The notes beneath the pieces are model-generated. The model was given only the letters and a program-made list of their open reading frames with translations, was not told where the DNA came from and searched no databases. The translations under genes were made by a program, and so were the position numbers. From CAYSPG01 sp964432885 (lineage in GTDB: Bacteria > Bacteroidota > Bacteroidia > AKYH767-A > OLB10): a stretch of DNA of 64,000 nucleotides. Shown here in pieces: positions 15,953 through 26,300 of the stretch. The stretch's first letter is position 1, and each line of letters begins with the position of its first letter. The stretch covers positions 8,564 to 72,563 of the forward strand of contig CAYSPG010000018.1 in assembly GCA_964432885.1 (NCBI GenBank), read 5' to 3'.

Positions 15953-18451
15953 ATGAAAAGTTATTTCAAAAAATTAATGACCATTGCCGTAGCGTTAATT
16001 TCGCTAACATCATTACAGCTTTCTGCCCAATCAAATCAATATCTTGATTTTGATGGTACGGATGATTATGTAAATATTCCAAACGCATCACAGTTGATAG
16101 CAGGCTCAAATGCCATTTCGATAACAGGATGGTTTTATGATAATGCATTAGGATACGGACAGGGTATGATGGGATTTAGAGGAAGTGCCGGTGGATTTTA
16201 TATGATTCAGCTAAACACGGGTCAGATAGAGTGCCGCTTTCAAAACTCTGCAGGTACATTGTATCAATATGTTGCTCCAAATTATACCACTGTTCCACAG
16301 GTGTGGCAACATTTTGCATGGATATATAATGGCTCAAATATCAGTTTGTATGTAAATGGAAATTTATCGGGAAGCTCAGCAGCTTCGGGAAGTATTTCAA
16401 ACACTACTATCTCATTCGCAATTGGAAAAAGTATTTTGAGTGGCTTTAACTTTGTGTATAATGGCAGAGTTGATGAGGTTACAGTTTGGAATAAAGCACT
16501 TTCGCAATCCGAAATACAAAGCATGATGGTTACTGAACCTACCGGAACAGAACCTAATTTACAATTGTATTATAAATTTAATCAGGGTGTGCCCGGAGGA
16601 AATAATACTGGCATCAGCAGTTTAACAACAGGTGTTAACTCACCAACCTATGACGGACAACTTTTAAATTTTGCACTCAACGGTGCAACATCAAATTTTA
16701 ACGGCACGTTAAATTCTTCGTTTCAATCAATATCTTTTCCTCAAATTCCAACTAAACTTACCTCTGATCCTCCATTTGCGCTTGGTGCATCAGCAACCAG
16801 TGGTCTGCCGGTTTCATACACCATAATTTCGGGCCCTGCAACAATTAATGGCGATAGCTGTGTGCTTAATGGCACCCCGGGTTTGGTAACTATACAGGCC
16901 GACCAGTTTGGCAATGCGCAGTACGATACAGCAGCTTCGGTTACAGTTTCTTTTAATGTTGTTGATCCGGCATTAAATGTGCCTACAATTGATGCCCGTA
17001 ATCCGCTTCCTTCTACAAATGTGTACATGCCCACACTTTCAACAATGGAATTAGCTGCACTTGTTACAATACCATACCCATCTTTGTTTTCGGTTACGGG
17101 TGTTGAGTTTGTTATCAACGGCACCACATATCCTGCACATGATTTTAATAACGCACATTACAATGCATATTGGGCACCAACATCGTATGGAGCATATTCT
17201 ATTCAGATAAACGCAACCAGCAATTATGGCGCAGTGGCTTCTCAAACAGTAAATATAAATGTGGTACAGGCTGTAAGCGATATTGACAGTGTGCCTGCAT
17301 TTAGCGGAGTATGGCTCGACTCAAGCACACCATCAATTACCATTGATGGAAGTTTGCCATCATACGTAGGGGCATTTGATACCATTATTGCAACACTTAC
17401 CGTATCATGCCCTGCGGGTGGCTGTGGCCCGTGGGACAGGGTGGCAAGCATAGATATGAAAGGTCATGACGGAAGATGGTTTGAAATTATCAGATACATA
17501 ACTCCTTATGGAGTCCCCTGTTCGCACAGTATAAACTTAGCCGACTATATGTCGTTGTTACAAGGTAAAGTAAGTTTCAGAGCTAATTGTGCTACACTTG
17601 ATAATGGATTTGTGTATGCGTTAAGGTTTGATTTTAAGGCTGGAAATCCTCCACATAAATACAGCAGAGTTGATCAGGTGTGGAAAGCCATTTATCCTTT
17701 TGGCGATTATGCCAACCTGCAGCCTGTACCGCTTTATAATTATATGTACCCGGGTCTTTCGGTTGCGTCTAAATTAAAATTGGTAAGCACAGGCCATGGA
17801 TGGGGAAATTTAAATTCGAACAATGCGGCCGAGTTTTTTAATGCTACACATAACATTTGGGTAAATGGTTCAAACACGTTTTCTCAGCAAAACTGGACTA
17901 TTTGCAACCCTAACCCTGATGGCTGTTCGCCACAAAACGGAACATGGACGTACAATCGTGCCGGCTGGTGCCCGGGTTCAATTGCTCGTTACTTTGATTA
18001 TGATATGACACCGTTTATAGCCGCATCAAACGTAAATCTTGAATACAAGTTTCTCTCTTCTTACGTTGATAATTGCCACCCCAATAACCCAAACTGTGTT
18101 ACCGGAGTTACTTGTTCTGACTGCAGCGATGGTTTTAATCCTACACTTGATGTTAATTGTAATTTGGTAACCTGGTTTGATGACCCAAGCACCTTATCTG
18201 TAAGCGCAATTGAACAACTCAATTTCTCGGTGTATCCTAATCCGTCACGCGGTGTGTTTACACTTGCAGCGGCAAACAGCAAAGCTGAATATACAGTTAC
18301 ATTATTAGATGTAGTGGGAGGAATTATGAAACAGTTTGAATGGAAAGGAGAACAAACTACCATTGATCTGTCGGCAAAGTCTAAAGGCATATACTTTTTA
18401 AAAGTACACAATGCGCAAAAAACGGAAGTAAAAAAACTGATTGTTCAATAA
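15953..18451 (+). CDS. Secreted PNGase F-like protein with LamG domain and T9SS sorting domain
   Basis: 832 residues. After a signal peptide, a LamG/concanavalin-like domain spans about 27-215 (YLDFDGTDDYVNIPNAS ... GRVDEVTVWNKALSQSEI), followed by Ig-like segments. From about 445 to 710 it resembles peptide-N-glycosidase F. GGCGPWDR near residue 490 matches the CDEWDR motif with catalytic Asp60, FEIIRYITPYG matches YEIGRFITPYW, AAEFFNATHNIWVN near 626 matches the Glu206 region, and NRAGWCPG is conserved. The residue aligned with Glu118 appears to be Ala, so activity is not assured. The end (FSVYPNPSRGVFTL ... GIYFLKVHNA) is a T9SS domain. It lies 67 bases after susD and may release N-glycans for the SusCD importer. 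Confidence 0.82.
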   Translation: MKSYFKKLMTIAVALISLTSLQLSAQSNQYLDFDGTDDYVNIPNASQLIAGSNAISITGWFYDNALGYGQGMMGFRGSAGGFYMIQLNTGQIECRFQNSAGTLYQYVAPNYTTVPQVWQHFAWIYNGSNISLYVNGNLSGSSAASGSISNTTISFAIGKSILSGFNFVYNGRVDEVTVWNKALSQSEIQSMMVTEPTGTEPNLQLYYKFNQGVPGGNNTGISSLTTGVNSPTYDGQLLNFALNGATSNFNGTLNSSFQSISFPQIPTKLTSDPPFALGASATSGLPVSYTIISGPATINGDSCVLNGTPGLVTIQADQFGNAQYDTAASVTVSFNVVDPALNVPTIDARNPLPSTNVYMPTLSTMELAALVTIPYPSLFSVTGVEFVINGTTYPAHDFNNAHYNAYWAPTSYGAYSIQINATSNYGAVASQTVNINVVQAVSDIDSVPAFSGVWLDSSTPSITIDGSLPSYVGAFDTIIATLTVSCPAGGCGPWDRVASIDMKGHDGRWFEIIRYITPYGVPCSHSINLADYMSLLQGKVSFRANCATLDNGFVYALRFDFKAGNPPHKYSRVDQVWKAIYPFGDYANLQPVPLYNYMYPGLSVASKLKLVSTGHGWGNLNSNNAAEFFNATHNIWVNGSNTFSQQNWTICNPNPDGCSPQNGTWTYNRAGWCPGSIARYFDYDMTPFIAASNVNLEYKFLSSYVDNCHPNNPNCVTGVTCSDCSDGFNPTLDVNCNLVTWFDDPSTLSVSAIEQLNFSVYPNPSRGVFTLAAANSKAEYTVTLLDVVGGIMKQFEWKGEQTTIDLSAKSKGIYFLKVHNAQKTEVKKLIVQ

Positions 18452-18478
18452 ATGGTTTAAGATACTTTCATTCATTTA

Positions 18479-18515
18479 AAAAGAAAGCCGGCTCAATAAG
18501 CCGGCTTTCTTTTTT
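18479..18515. terminator. Bidirectional intrinsic terminator
   Basis: AAGAAAGCCGGCT pairs with AGCCGGCTTTCTT around CAATA, flanked by A and T runs. It lies between the convergent PNGase F-like gene and the GIN-domain gene. Confidence 0.9.
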
Positions 18516-18566
18516 GAATTAGTTTAAACTATTTTTTTCTCGGACGAAAATAAAAACGATTATTTT

Positions 18567-19961
18567 TTACCACCCGGCTAAAGCAATTCCAAAGGTCCAG
18601 GGGTGCAATTCGGGGCCGCTGTTGCTTTTAAAAAGTTGCGTAAGTGCGTAGTTTGCAAACACTGTTACCTCACGGTAGCCTATGCGTAATGTAGCATCGG
18701 TGCGAAAAGGATTTATATTAAAATCGTCCCAGGTTTTTTCTTTCTTTTTTTCTTTATCCACTTCGTAAACACGTTTGGTGTGCGAGCCTAACTTGTAACT
18801 TATCAATGCGCCTGCGCTTATATGAAATGCTTTGCGCACATATTTATGCGAATTGAAAGTCAAAAGCACAGGCACGGTAAGGTAGCTTACGGTGAGTTTG
18901 TTTTTCTTGTAGTTAATAGTGTCTTTGGTGTACCAAAGTTTTGATGTGTCGGGGATAAGCGAAATGTTTTTTTGAAACCGGTAATTGTTATACGATAATC
19001 CTGCACCGGTGGTAAATACTAATTTATGCTTTTGCGCTTTTATCAAACCAAAATTAAATTCGGCAAGGTTAAGATTTACTGCAACAGATTTACCGGGTAT
19101 CATTTCTAAAAAGTCATATCCTTCAGGTGTATCGTTTCCTTTGTTATCAATCCATCCGTTAAATCCTAAATCAACACCACCCCACCAACCATTTGCTTTG
19201 CGCGGCCCACTAAAAAAATCAGAGGAATCTTTTTTGTTTCCAAAAACATCAATGTTCATATTTCCTAATTGAATGTGTGTGGTATCTGCACCACCGCAGC
19301 AGCCAACTTCTCCAATACGCCCAACACCCGAAACAGATTTATTTATATTTTTTGGCTTGGTAACATAATAAACCGATCCGCTTCCGCTTACTTCGGCATT
19401 AAGGTTTTCGGAAACGTCAATAGTGGTACTGCCCGTGCCACTTATATCAACCACTGCATTGTTGGTTTTTAATGCAGCAGCATTTACTTTTCCCGAACCG
19501 GATATCTGAATATTTACCGAATTAGCTGTACCTGCAAGTGTAACGCTTCCAATACCCGAAATATCGGCTTTAAGATTTTGAGAAATTACAGGCGCTTTTA
19601 AAGTACCACTACCCGAAATACTTAACAAAAGGTTGGGGGCATTAATAGTATCAATAGCTGTAAGTGTGCCTGCCCCCTGCACATCAATTTCAATAATTTG
19701 TTTGGCAACAATGGTAACATCCTGCGGGCGACCCTCAATAACCAATGCATCATTTTTAAAATTCCATTTAAACTGGGATATATCGGCTTCCTGAGGTAAT
19801 ACAATTTGATTTTCGGTTCCAATTTTAATAGTAACATTTGCTGCATTGCGAACCACAATACGTGTAAAGGGTTCCAGTTGCAAGGTTTGTTGAGAATATG
19901 TGCCAACCGAATATAAAGTTAGTGTTGATGTTATTAATAGTGTTTTGATACGGTTTATCAT
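18567..19961 (-). CDS. GIN-domain (DUF2807) protein with C-terminal outer-membrane barrel
   Basis: 464 residues. A signal peptide (ending GTYSQ) is followed by a parallel beta-helix-like GIN domain with repeated SGSGT, DISGIGS, ISGSGK, DISGTGS and EVSGSGS units (about 30-220). A C-terminal half with alternating hydrophobic strands ends in ALAGW, like a porin-family barrel. GIN domains are common in Bacteroidota cell-surface proteins, but their function is not established. A fusion of GIN domain and barrel suggests an outer-membrane anchored surface structure. Confidence 0.8.
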   Translation of the reverse strand: MINRIKTLLITSTLTLYSVGTYSQQTLQLEPFTRIVVRNAANVTIKIGTENQIVLPQEADISQFKWNFKNDALVIEGRPQDVTIVAKQIIEIDVQGAGTLTAIDTINAPNLLLSISGSGTLKAPVISQNLKADISGIGSVTLAGTANSVNIQISGSGKVNAAALKTNNAVVDISGTGSTTIDVSENLNAEVSGSGSVYYVTKPKNINKSVSGVGRIGEVGCCGGADTTHIQLGNMNIDVFGNKKDSSDFFSGPRKANGWWGGVDLGFNGWIDNKGNDTPEGYDFLEMIPGKSVAVNLNLAEFNFGLIKAQKHKLVFTTGAGLSYNNYRFQKNISLIPDTSKLWYTKDTINYKKNKLTVSYLTVPVLLTFNSHKYVRKAFHISAGALISYKLGSHTKRVYEVDKEKKKEKTWDDFNINPFRTDATLRIGYREVTVFANYALTQLFKSNSGPELHPWTFGIALAGW

Positions 19962-20104
19962 ATATCTGATTTTTATTGCTTTTAAGTTAAGACGTCTATA
20001 CAGTTTAATATGTTACAGCTTTGACAGGCCAAAATTTAAATGCAAAGGTTAGGAAAGCAAATGTGGGGCAACTTTTTATTTGCATTTCGTATAACGAATC
20101 ACTT

Positions 20105-20689
20105 ATGATGTTGGCACAACCTATTAAAAACTGCTATTTAAAATTAAGGCAATTCTTTGCTTCTCTATTGTTCCTTATAATGCTATCGCCATGCATGGCT
20201 TTTTTGGTTCGCCATAATGACGAGGCTGCTGAGGCGTACTCCAAGGCAATGTTTATTTACAATTTTGCAAAGTATATTCATTGGCCCGAAGATGAACAGT
20301 ATGACATATTTACGATAGGCGTAATAGGCAAAACACAAACGATTAATGAACTGGAGAAAATTTGTGTTGATAAAACCGTAAAGGGTAAAGCCATTAAAAT
20401 TATTTATATCAACGAAACCGAAAAGGTAGATGATTGCCAGGCTATTTTTATTACACGCAGGCAAAGTTTTTTGTTAGAAGATGTGCTTGACGTGCTTGAT
20501 GGTAAAGGCACTCTTGTTATTACCGAAATGAAGGGGATGTTGAAAGAAGGCTCGGCTATCAATTTTATTAAAAGTGGAAATAAGGATTCGTTTGAAGTAA
20601 ATAAAAATGTATTGGAGAAACAAGGGCTTAAAATTCCGGATAACCTGTTGGTGCTGGCATTAAATGTTGATGCCGGCCCCCGATTTTAA
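20105..20689 (+). CDS. YfiR-like periplasmic protein (DUF4154), first copy
   Basis: A start at ATG 20105 gives 194 residues with a signal peptide (LRQFFASLLFLIMLSPCMAF). The body matches the YfiR/DUF4154 family: AYSKAMFIYNFAKYIHWPED, IGVIGK, TLVITEMKGMLKEGSAINFI and LKIPDNLLVLA. In Pseudomonas YfiR is a periplasmic repressor of the diguanylate cyclase YfiN; here no cyclase is present and a hybrid kinase lies downstream instead. It is the first of four same-strand genes, 31 bases before the TonB receptor. An upstream TTG start would add 28 residues before the signal peptide and was rejected. Confidence 0.82.
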   Translation: MMLAQPIKNCYLKLRQFFASLLFLIMLSPCMAFLVRHNDEAAEAYSKAMFIYNFAKYIHWPEDEQYDIFTIGVIGKTQTINELEKICVDKTVKGKAIKIIYINETEKVDDCQAIFITRRQSFLLEDVLDVLDGKGTLVITEMKGMLKEGSAINFIKSGNKDSFEVNKNVLEKQGLKIPDNLLVLALNVDAGPRF

Positions 20690-20720
20690 AAACAAAAAGG
20701 AAAAAACTAAAATATCAATT

Positions 20721-22721
20721 ATGAAAAAATTTGTTTTAAAAATGTTGGTGATTGTAATAACAACTGCCAACGCACTTAAAGCACAACATGAAACATCCAC
20801 CCAACCTACACCTGATTTATCAGAAATGGGATTAACCGAATTAATGAATATGGAAATATCCATTGCTTCGGTTACAAAACTTACTGCACGCGAATCACCA
20901 GGAATAGTTACTGTGATTACACAAAGCGACATTAAGAATTCAGGCGCTATTGATTTGCAGGAAGTGCTTGCATTGGTGCCCGGTTTTGATTTTGGTGTAG
21001 ATGTTGAGGGGGTAGTTGGAATTGGAATCAGAGGAAATTGGGCGCACGAAGGCAAAGTTCTTATGCTTATTGATGGTCATGAAGTAAACGAAGGATTGTA
21101 CTCAACCTTACAAATGGGATTGCACTACCCGGTTGCTAATATTGAGCGTATTGAAATTATTCGGGGTCCCGGCTCGGCTATTTATGGCGGAAGCGCAGCC
21201 TATGCAGTAATAAATATTATAAGCCAGTCGGCCAATAATTTTAAAGGAACATCAGCAAGTTTATGGAACAGCATGTTTAAAAATACACGCGCATCAAGCG
21301 GAATAGAAATGTATGCCGGCAACACATTTAAAAATGGAATGTTTAATATTAGTGCAGGCGTATCCAATGGCATAAGATCAGACAAAACATACACTGATGT
21401 ATATAACAACAGCTATGATATGGCCGATTTTTCAACCATAAAAAACAAATATGTAAATACATTGCTAAATGTTAGAGGGTATAACTTACAGTTTATGTAT
21501 AACCAGCATATTATTAATACACGCGATGCATATGATGTAATATTTACCGAAAGTTATCCATCGTCATTTACATCGTATCATGGCAATGTGTCAAAAAAAT
21601 ATTTTTTAGCAAAAAAATTATCTGTTACACCAACCATTAGTTACAAGCATCAAACGCCATGGTGCTATACCGGACCATCTTATGAAAACGAATTTGTGCC
21701 CTATAGATTAGAGTTGGATAAATACACGGCCAATCTCCAGCTAAATTTTGATGCCAGCCGGTGGCTTAATCTAACAGGAGGAGCTGAATATTTTTCTGAA
21801 ACAGCCCGTAACAAAACAGGCGAAATGTTTCTTTCAACACAAACAAAAAAACTAAGTCAGGATAATTATTCTTTTTTTGCTCAGTCGCTGGCTCGCACCA
21901 GTGTTATTAATTTTACTGCCGGCTGTCGCTACACGCATAACATGTTATACGGTTCATCATTTGTTCCGCGGGCAGGCATAACACGCGCTTGGGATAAATT
22001 TCATATTAAGGCATTGCTTAGTAGGGCATTTCGCTCGCCTAGTATTGAAAACATGGATTTAAATACGGAACTAAAACCAGAAACATCAACCATAGTCGAA
22101 CTTGAAGCAGGCTTTATAGTATCCGAAAATATGGATATTATAATTAATGGATTTGATATTCTAACTAAGGAACCTATTTTATACTACTATAACGAAAGCG
22201 GAAATGAAGACGATTATATAAACGGATATCGTAGCGGCACCAAAGGATTTGAAGTGGAAGTTAGGCACAAATCAAAAAACATGTATATAGCTGCAAACTA
22301 CTCGTTTTACAGCACCAAAGAAAAAAATGTTGTTGCAAACTACGAAGTGCCGGTAAACCATGATGTAATGCTTGCTTTTCCGGCTCATAAAGCCGCAGTA
22401 TGGGGGCATGTAAATATTACATCGGTATTTAATATCTATTCATCGTTTTTATTTAAGGGTCCACGATACGGTATTATATCTTACAGTGATGAAACAGGCG
22501 AAACAGAATACAAAAAATTTGCGCCTGTATATTTATTTAACATTATGCTTAATTGTAATAAGGTATTTGTTAAAAATTTTACCGTAGGTGCAGGAGTAAA
22601 AAATATATTTAATGCCAATGATGTAATTATTCAGCCGTATAACAATTTGCATGCTCCGCTACCCGGCTCATCGAGGCAGTATTGCATCAAGGCAGCATAT
22701 GTATTTGATTTTAAAAAATAA
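20721..22721 (+). CDS. TonB-dependent outer-membrane receptor
   Basis: 666 residues from the ATG at 20721, with a signal peptide (ending NALKAQ). A plug domain follows (SVTKLTARESPGIVTVITQ, IEIIRGPGSAIYGGSAAYAVINII) and then a beta-barrel ending in AAYVFDFKK. It lacks the carboxypeptidase-like extension of SusC proteins, so it is of the siderophore/vitamin receptor type. It is enclosed by two YfiR-like genes and followed by a hybrid kinase. This suggests a role in signalling or in transport linked to signalling. Ligand unknown. Confidence 0.88.
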   Translation: MKKFVLKMLVIVITTANALKAQHETSTQPTPDLSEMGLTELMNMEISIASVTKLTARESPGIVTVITQSDIKNSGAIDLQEVLALVPGFDFGVDVEGVVGIGIRGNWAHEGKVLMLIDGHEVNEGLYSTLQMGLHYPVANIERIEIIRGPGSAIYGGSAAYAVINIISQSANNFKGTSASLWNSMFKNTRASSGIEMYAGNTFKNGMFNISAGVSNGIRSDKTYTDVYNNSYDMADFSTIKNKYVNTLLNVRGYNLQFMYNQHIINTRDAYDVIFTESYPSSFTSYHGNVSKKYFLAKKLSVTPTISYKHQTPWCYTGPSYENEFVPYRLELDKYTANLQLNFDASRWLNLTGGAEYFSETARNKTGEMFLSTQTKKLSQDNYSFFAQSLARTSVINFTAGCRYTHNMLYGSSFVPRAGITRAWDKFHIKALLSRAFRSPSIENMDLNTELKPETSTIVELEAGFIVSENMDIIINGFDILTKEPILYYYNESGNEDDYINGYRSGTKGFEVEVRHKSKNMYIAANYSFYSTKEKNVVANYEVPVNHDVMLAFPAHKAAVWGHVNITSVFNIYSSFLFKGPRYGIISYSDETGETEYKKFAPVYLFNIMLNCNKVFVKNFTVGAGVKNIFNANDVIIQPYNNLHAPLPGSSRQYCIKAAYVFDFKK

Positions 22722-22754
22722 TAAGAGTAGCATACAAGTAGTTAGCCTGATAAA

Positions 22755-23285
22755 ATGAAAATGATCAACACGTTTGTAAAGCGAAGCATTTGTGCAATGC
22801 TTTTGATGTGTTTTTTTTCGTTTCAGTCTGAAAAAATAAATGAACAAACCGCCAAAGCGTTGTTTGTTTACAATTTTACCAAGTACATTGAGTGGCCGGT
22901 TGAAAAAAGGGAAGCAAAATTTATTATCGGCATTTACGGACACTCAGACATACTTAGCGAACTGATGAATTTTACCTATGGCAAAATGGTTGATAACAAA
23001 CCGATAGAGGTACAGTTGATTAAAAGCGAAGAGCATATTTCTTCGTGCAATATTTTATACGTACCCCAGTCGTATTCAACCGAAGTAAAAGAGATTGCTG
23101 AAAAGACAAAAAACAAAGGGGTGCTTATAATTACCGAAAAAAATGGCGACTGCACCAAAGGATCAAGCATAAATATTATAAAGAAAAACAACAAGCTTGC
23201 TTTTGAGTTAAGTGAAAATTCAATAAAACAATCAGGCCTTAAAGTGTCTGAGCAATTGCTTAATCTGGCAATTGTTCTTAAGTAG
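22755..23285 (+). CDS. YfiR-like periplasmic protein (DUF4154), second copy
   Basis: 176 residues with a signal peptide (SICAMLLMCFFSFQ). It carries the same signature as the copy at 20105: TAKALFVYNFTKYIEWPVEK, IGIYGH, GVLIITEKNGDCTKGSSINII and LKVSEQLLNLAIVL. The two are clear but diverged paralogues. It ends 95 bases before the hybrid kinase, so it may bind the periplasmic sensor of that kinase. Confidence 0.82.
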   Translation: MKMINTFVKRSICAMLLMCFFSFQSEKINEQTAKALFVYNFTKYIEWPVEKREAKFIIGIYGHSDILSELMNFTYGKMVDNKPIEVQLIKSEEHISSCNILYVPQSYSTEVKEIAEKTKNKGVLIITEKNGDCTKGSSINIIKKNNKLAFELSENSIKQSGLKVSEQLLNLAIVLK

Positions 23286-23321
23286 GGGGTTATTTTTATT
23301 ACCCCGTCCAATATCTGCAAC

Positions 23322-23329
23322 TATTTTTG
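23322..23329 (+). promoter_or_regulatory. Candidate -7 box before the hybrid kinase
   Basis: TATTTTTG fits TAnnTTTG about 50 bases before the likely kinase start; the -33 region is poor. It could allow kinase expression apart from the upstream genes. Confidence 0.3.
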
Positions 23330-23380
23330 GTTTTAAAAGTATAAGTGATATTACTTTCAATTAACCAGCAGATGCAAAAC

Positions 23381-26300
23381 ATGTCCGAAAACAAACGCAT
23401 TTACAAAATAGATAAAAAAATCTATGTTGTGTTTATTGCGCTTGTGCTTATCACGGTTATTAATGCGGTGGTAAGCACCTATGTAATTAATAAAAGTAAA
23501 GAAATAACTATTGAGATAGCCGAAGTTACCAACCCATCACAGTCACAGTTATTTGACCTTACTCAATTGGCAACTAAATCATGGATGTACATTACCAATT
23601 GGGTTTATCTTCCAACCAATAAAATTGACAAGGAAAACCTTATTCGTATTAATCAACAGGACTATCCCTATATAAAATCGGAACTCTTAAAACTTTCTTT
23701 ATCTTGGAAAGACAGTAAAACAATTGACAGTTTAAAATATTTATTTGATGAATACGACAAGCTTATTTATTACGAAAATCAAGTAATGAATAAGCTGGTT
23801 GATTTTGATGACTACCAGGATCCGATTAAAAAATTTGCAGCCGAAGAAATTGTAGAAACACAAATTATTCCTCGGGCACAACGTATTTCCAATGTGCTTA
23901 CCAAAATCACTCAAATTAAAAAAGAAGAAGCATCTGCCAAGCAATCAGAAATGATACAATCATTTATTATGCTTACGGCTGTGGTGTTAGGGCTGGGATT
24001 GTTGATTATAAACTTTGTGGCGGCCATTACATTTTTTCTTTCAAAAAATATTATTAGCCCTGTAATGAAAATTCGCCAGTTTATTGGTCAGCTTAGTTTG
24101 GGAGAATTGCCGCAATTAAACATCAAAATTCCGAGCAATGCTGTGGGCGAAATGATACTTGCACTTAAATTGCACGTAGAAGGACTAAAAAGAACCTCGG
24201 TTTTTGCAAACGAAATAGGGAAGGGAAATTTTAATGCACAGTTTAACCCGCTTAGCGAAAACGATGTGCAGGGAAAAGCACTGCTTGAAATGCGTGACAA
24301 ACTTAAACATGCAGCCGAAAGCGAAGCTACACAAAAGTGGATATCGGATGGTATTGAACGCATAAGTGTAGCAACCCGCGATTTTACCGTAGGTATGGAA
24401 ACGCTGTGCGATTCATTGGCTAAAGAAGTAGTAACATTTGTTAATGCACAGCAGGGAGCCGTGTTTGTAGTATCAAAAGAAAAAGAAAGGGCACCGGCAA
24501 TTTTTATAAAAGGAAGTTTTGGCTTAAACAAGGAATTAATAACAGCAACGCCATTTGCGCTTAAAGAAAGTTTGGTAGGCCAGGCCATTTATTCAAACCA
24601 GCCTGTATTTGTTACCAACCACAATTCAACCCTGTTTGCAATTGATACAGGCTTATATAAAACAGAGGTTAGCAATGTATATATACTTCCACTGTTTGCC
24701 GGTGGCGAAGTTATTGGCGCTATCCAGATAGCATCGGTACAGGTGCTAAGCGAATCGCAAATTCAATACTTAAATGGAATACTTGAGCCTATATCGGCAA
24801 GCTTACATGGTGTAATGTCAAATGCCTTAACCCGCAGGCTGCTTGATGACAGTATAAAACAAGCCGATGAACTGGCCGCACAAAAACAAGAATTGCGCTG
24901 GGCCAATGATGAGCTGGTTTCAAAATCACAGCAATTAGAATCATCGCAAGCCGAACTGGAAGTGCAACAGGAAGAGTTAAAAGAAGTAAACGCGCAGTTG
25001 GAAATTAAAGCCCACTTGCTTGAAGAAAGAAACCTGGCCATTGAAGAGGCTCGCCAATCGCTTGCATTTAAGGCCGAACAGCTTGAGCAAAGCAGCAAAT
25101 ACAAGTCGGCATTTTTAGCAAACATGTCGCATGAATTGCGCACACCGCTTAACAGTATTTTGATATTGGCCAAATTGCTTGCTGATAATAAAACTGCAAA
25201 CCTCACGCCTAAACAGGTTGAGCACTCACGCGTAATACACAAGTCAGGGTCGGATTTGTTAATGCTCATTAATGATATTCTTGATTTATCAAAAATAGAA
25301 TCGGGTAAACTTGAATTTGTTTTTGAAAAATTAAAAGTGCGAGGTATTGGTGAGGATATGAAAATGTTGTTTACCGAATTTGCCAACGAAAAACAAATAG
25401 AGTTTGCCGTGGTAAAAGACGAAAATGTATTTGATGATTTTACATCAGATAAAATGCGACTTGAACAGGTTATAAAAAATTTGTTATCCAATGCGTTTAA
25501 GTTTACCGATAAAAACGGAAAAGTTACCCTTTCGTTTTCAAAAGTTGAAGCAGGTGTTGTTTATGCCAACGAAAATCTTCGCGATAGCGAAAATGTAATT
25601 GCGATATCAGTAACCGATACGGGTATTGGAATACCGGTTGAAAAACAAAAAATAATTTTTGAAGCATTTCAACAAGCCGATAATTCAACAAGCCGTAAGT
25701 TTGGCGGCACCGGGCTTGGGTTAACCATTAGCCGCGAAATAATACACATATTAGGTGGAGAAATTGCATTGAAAAGTGAACCGGGTAAAGGTAGTACGTT
25801 TACCATTTATTTACCTCAGCATAACAACACCGCCAACAAAAACAGACCTCAGGAATCTTTGGTTGTTAAGGAGGTTACCCACGAAACTCATGCTCCTGCT
25901 GTTTTGGAAAAAAACACACTGTCCAAAAAATATCAGGACAATGATTTTGCTGACGACCGCGACTTTATAACCGAGCACGATAAAGTGGTTTTAATTATTG
26001 AAGATGATGTAGAGTTTTTAAAAGTGTTGATTGACTATTGCCATATTTACGGCTATAAAGCTATTGCCACCAAACAAGGTGAATCGGGATTGTTGTTTGC
26101 CCGGCAGCATAAGCCGTATGCCATTCTTTTGGATTTAATGCTTCCTGATACGGATGGGTGGGTTGTGCTTTCTAAGTTGAAAGAAAATCCAAACCTTCAG
26201 AATATTCCTGTGCATATTATAACAGCGCTGGATAAAAAGCCTAGTGGATTAAATCATGGCGCAGCAAGCTATATCAAAAAGCCAATTAATAAACCGCAGC

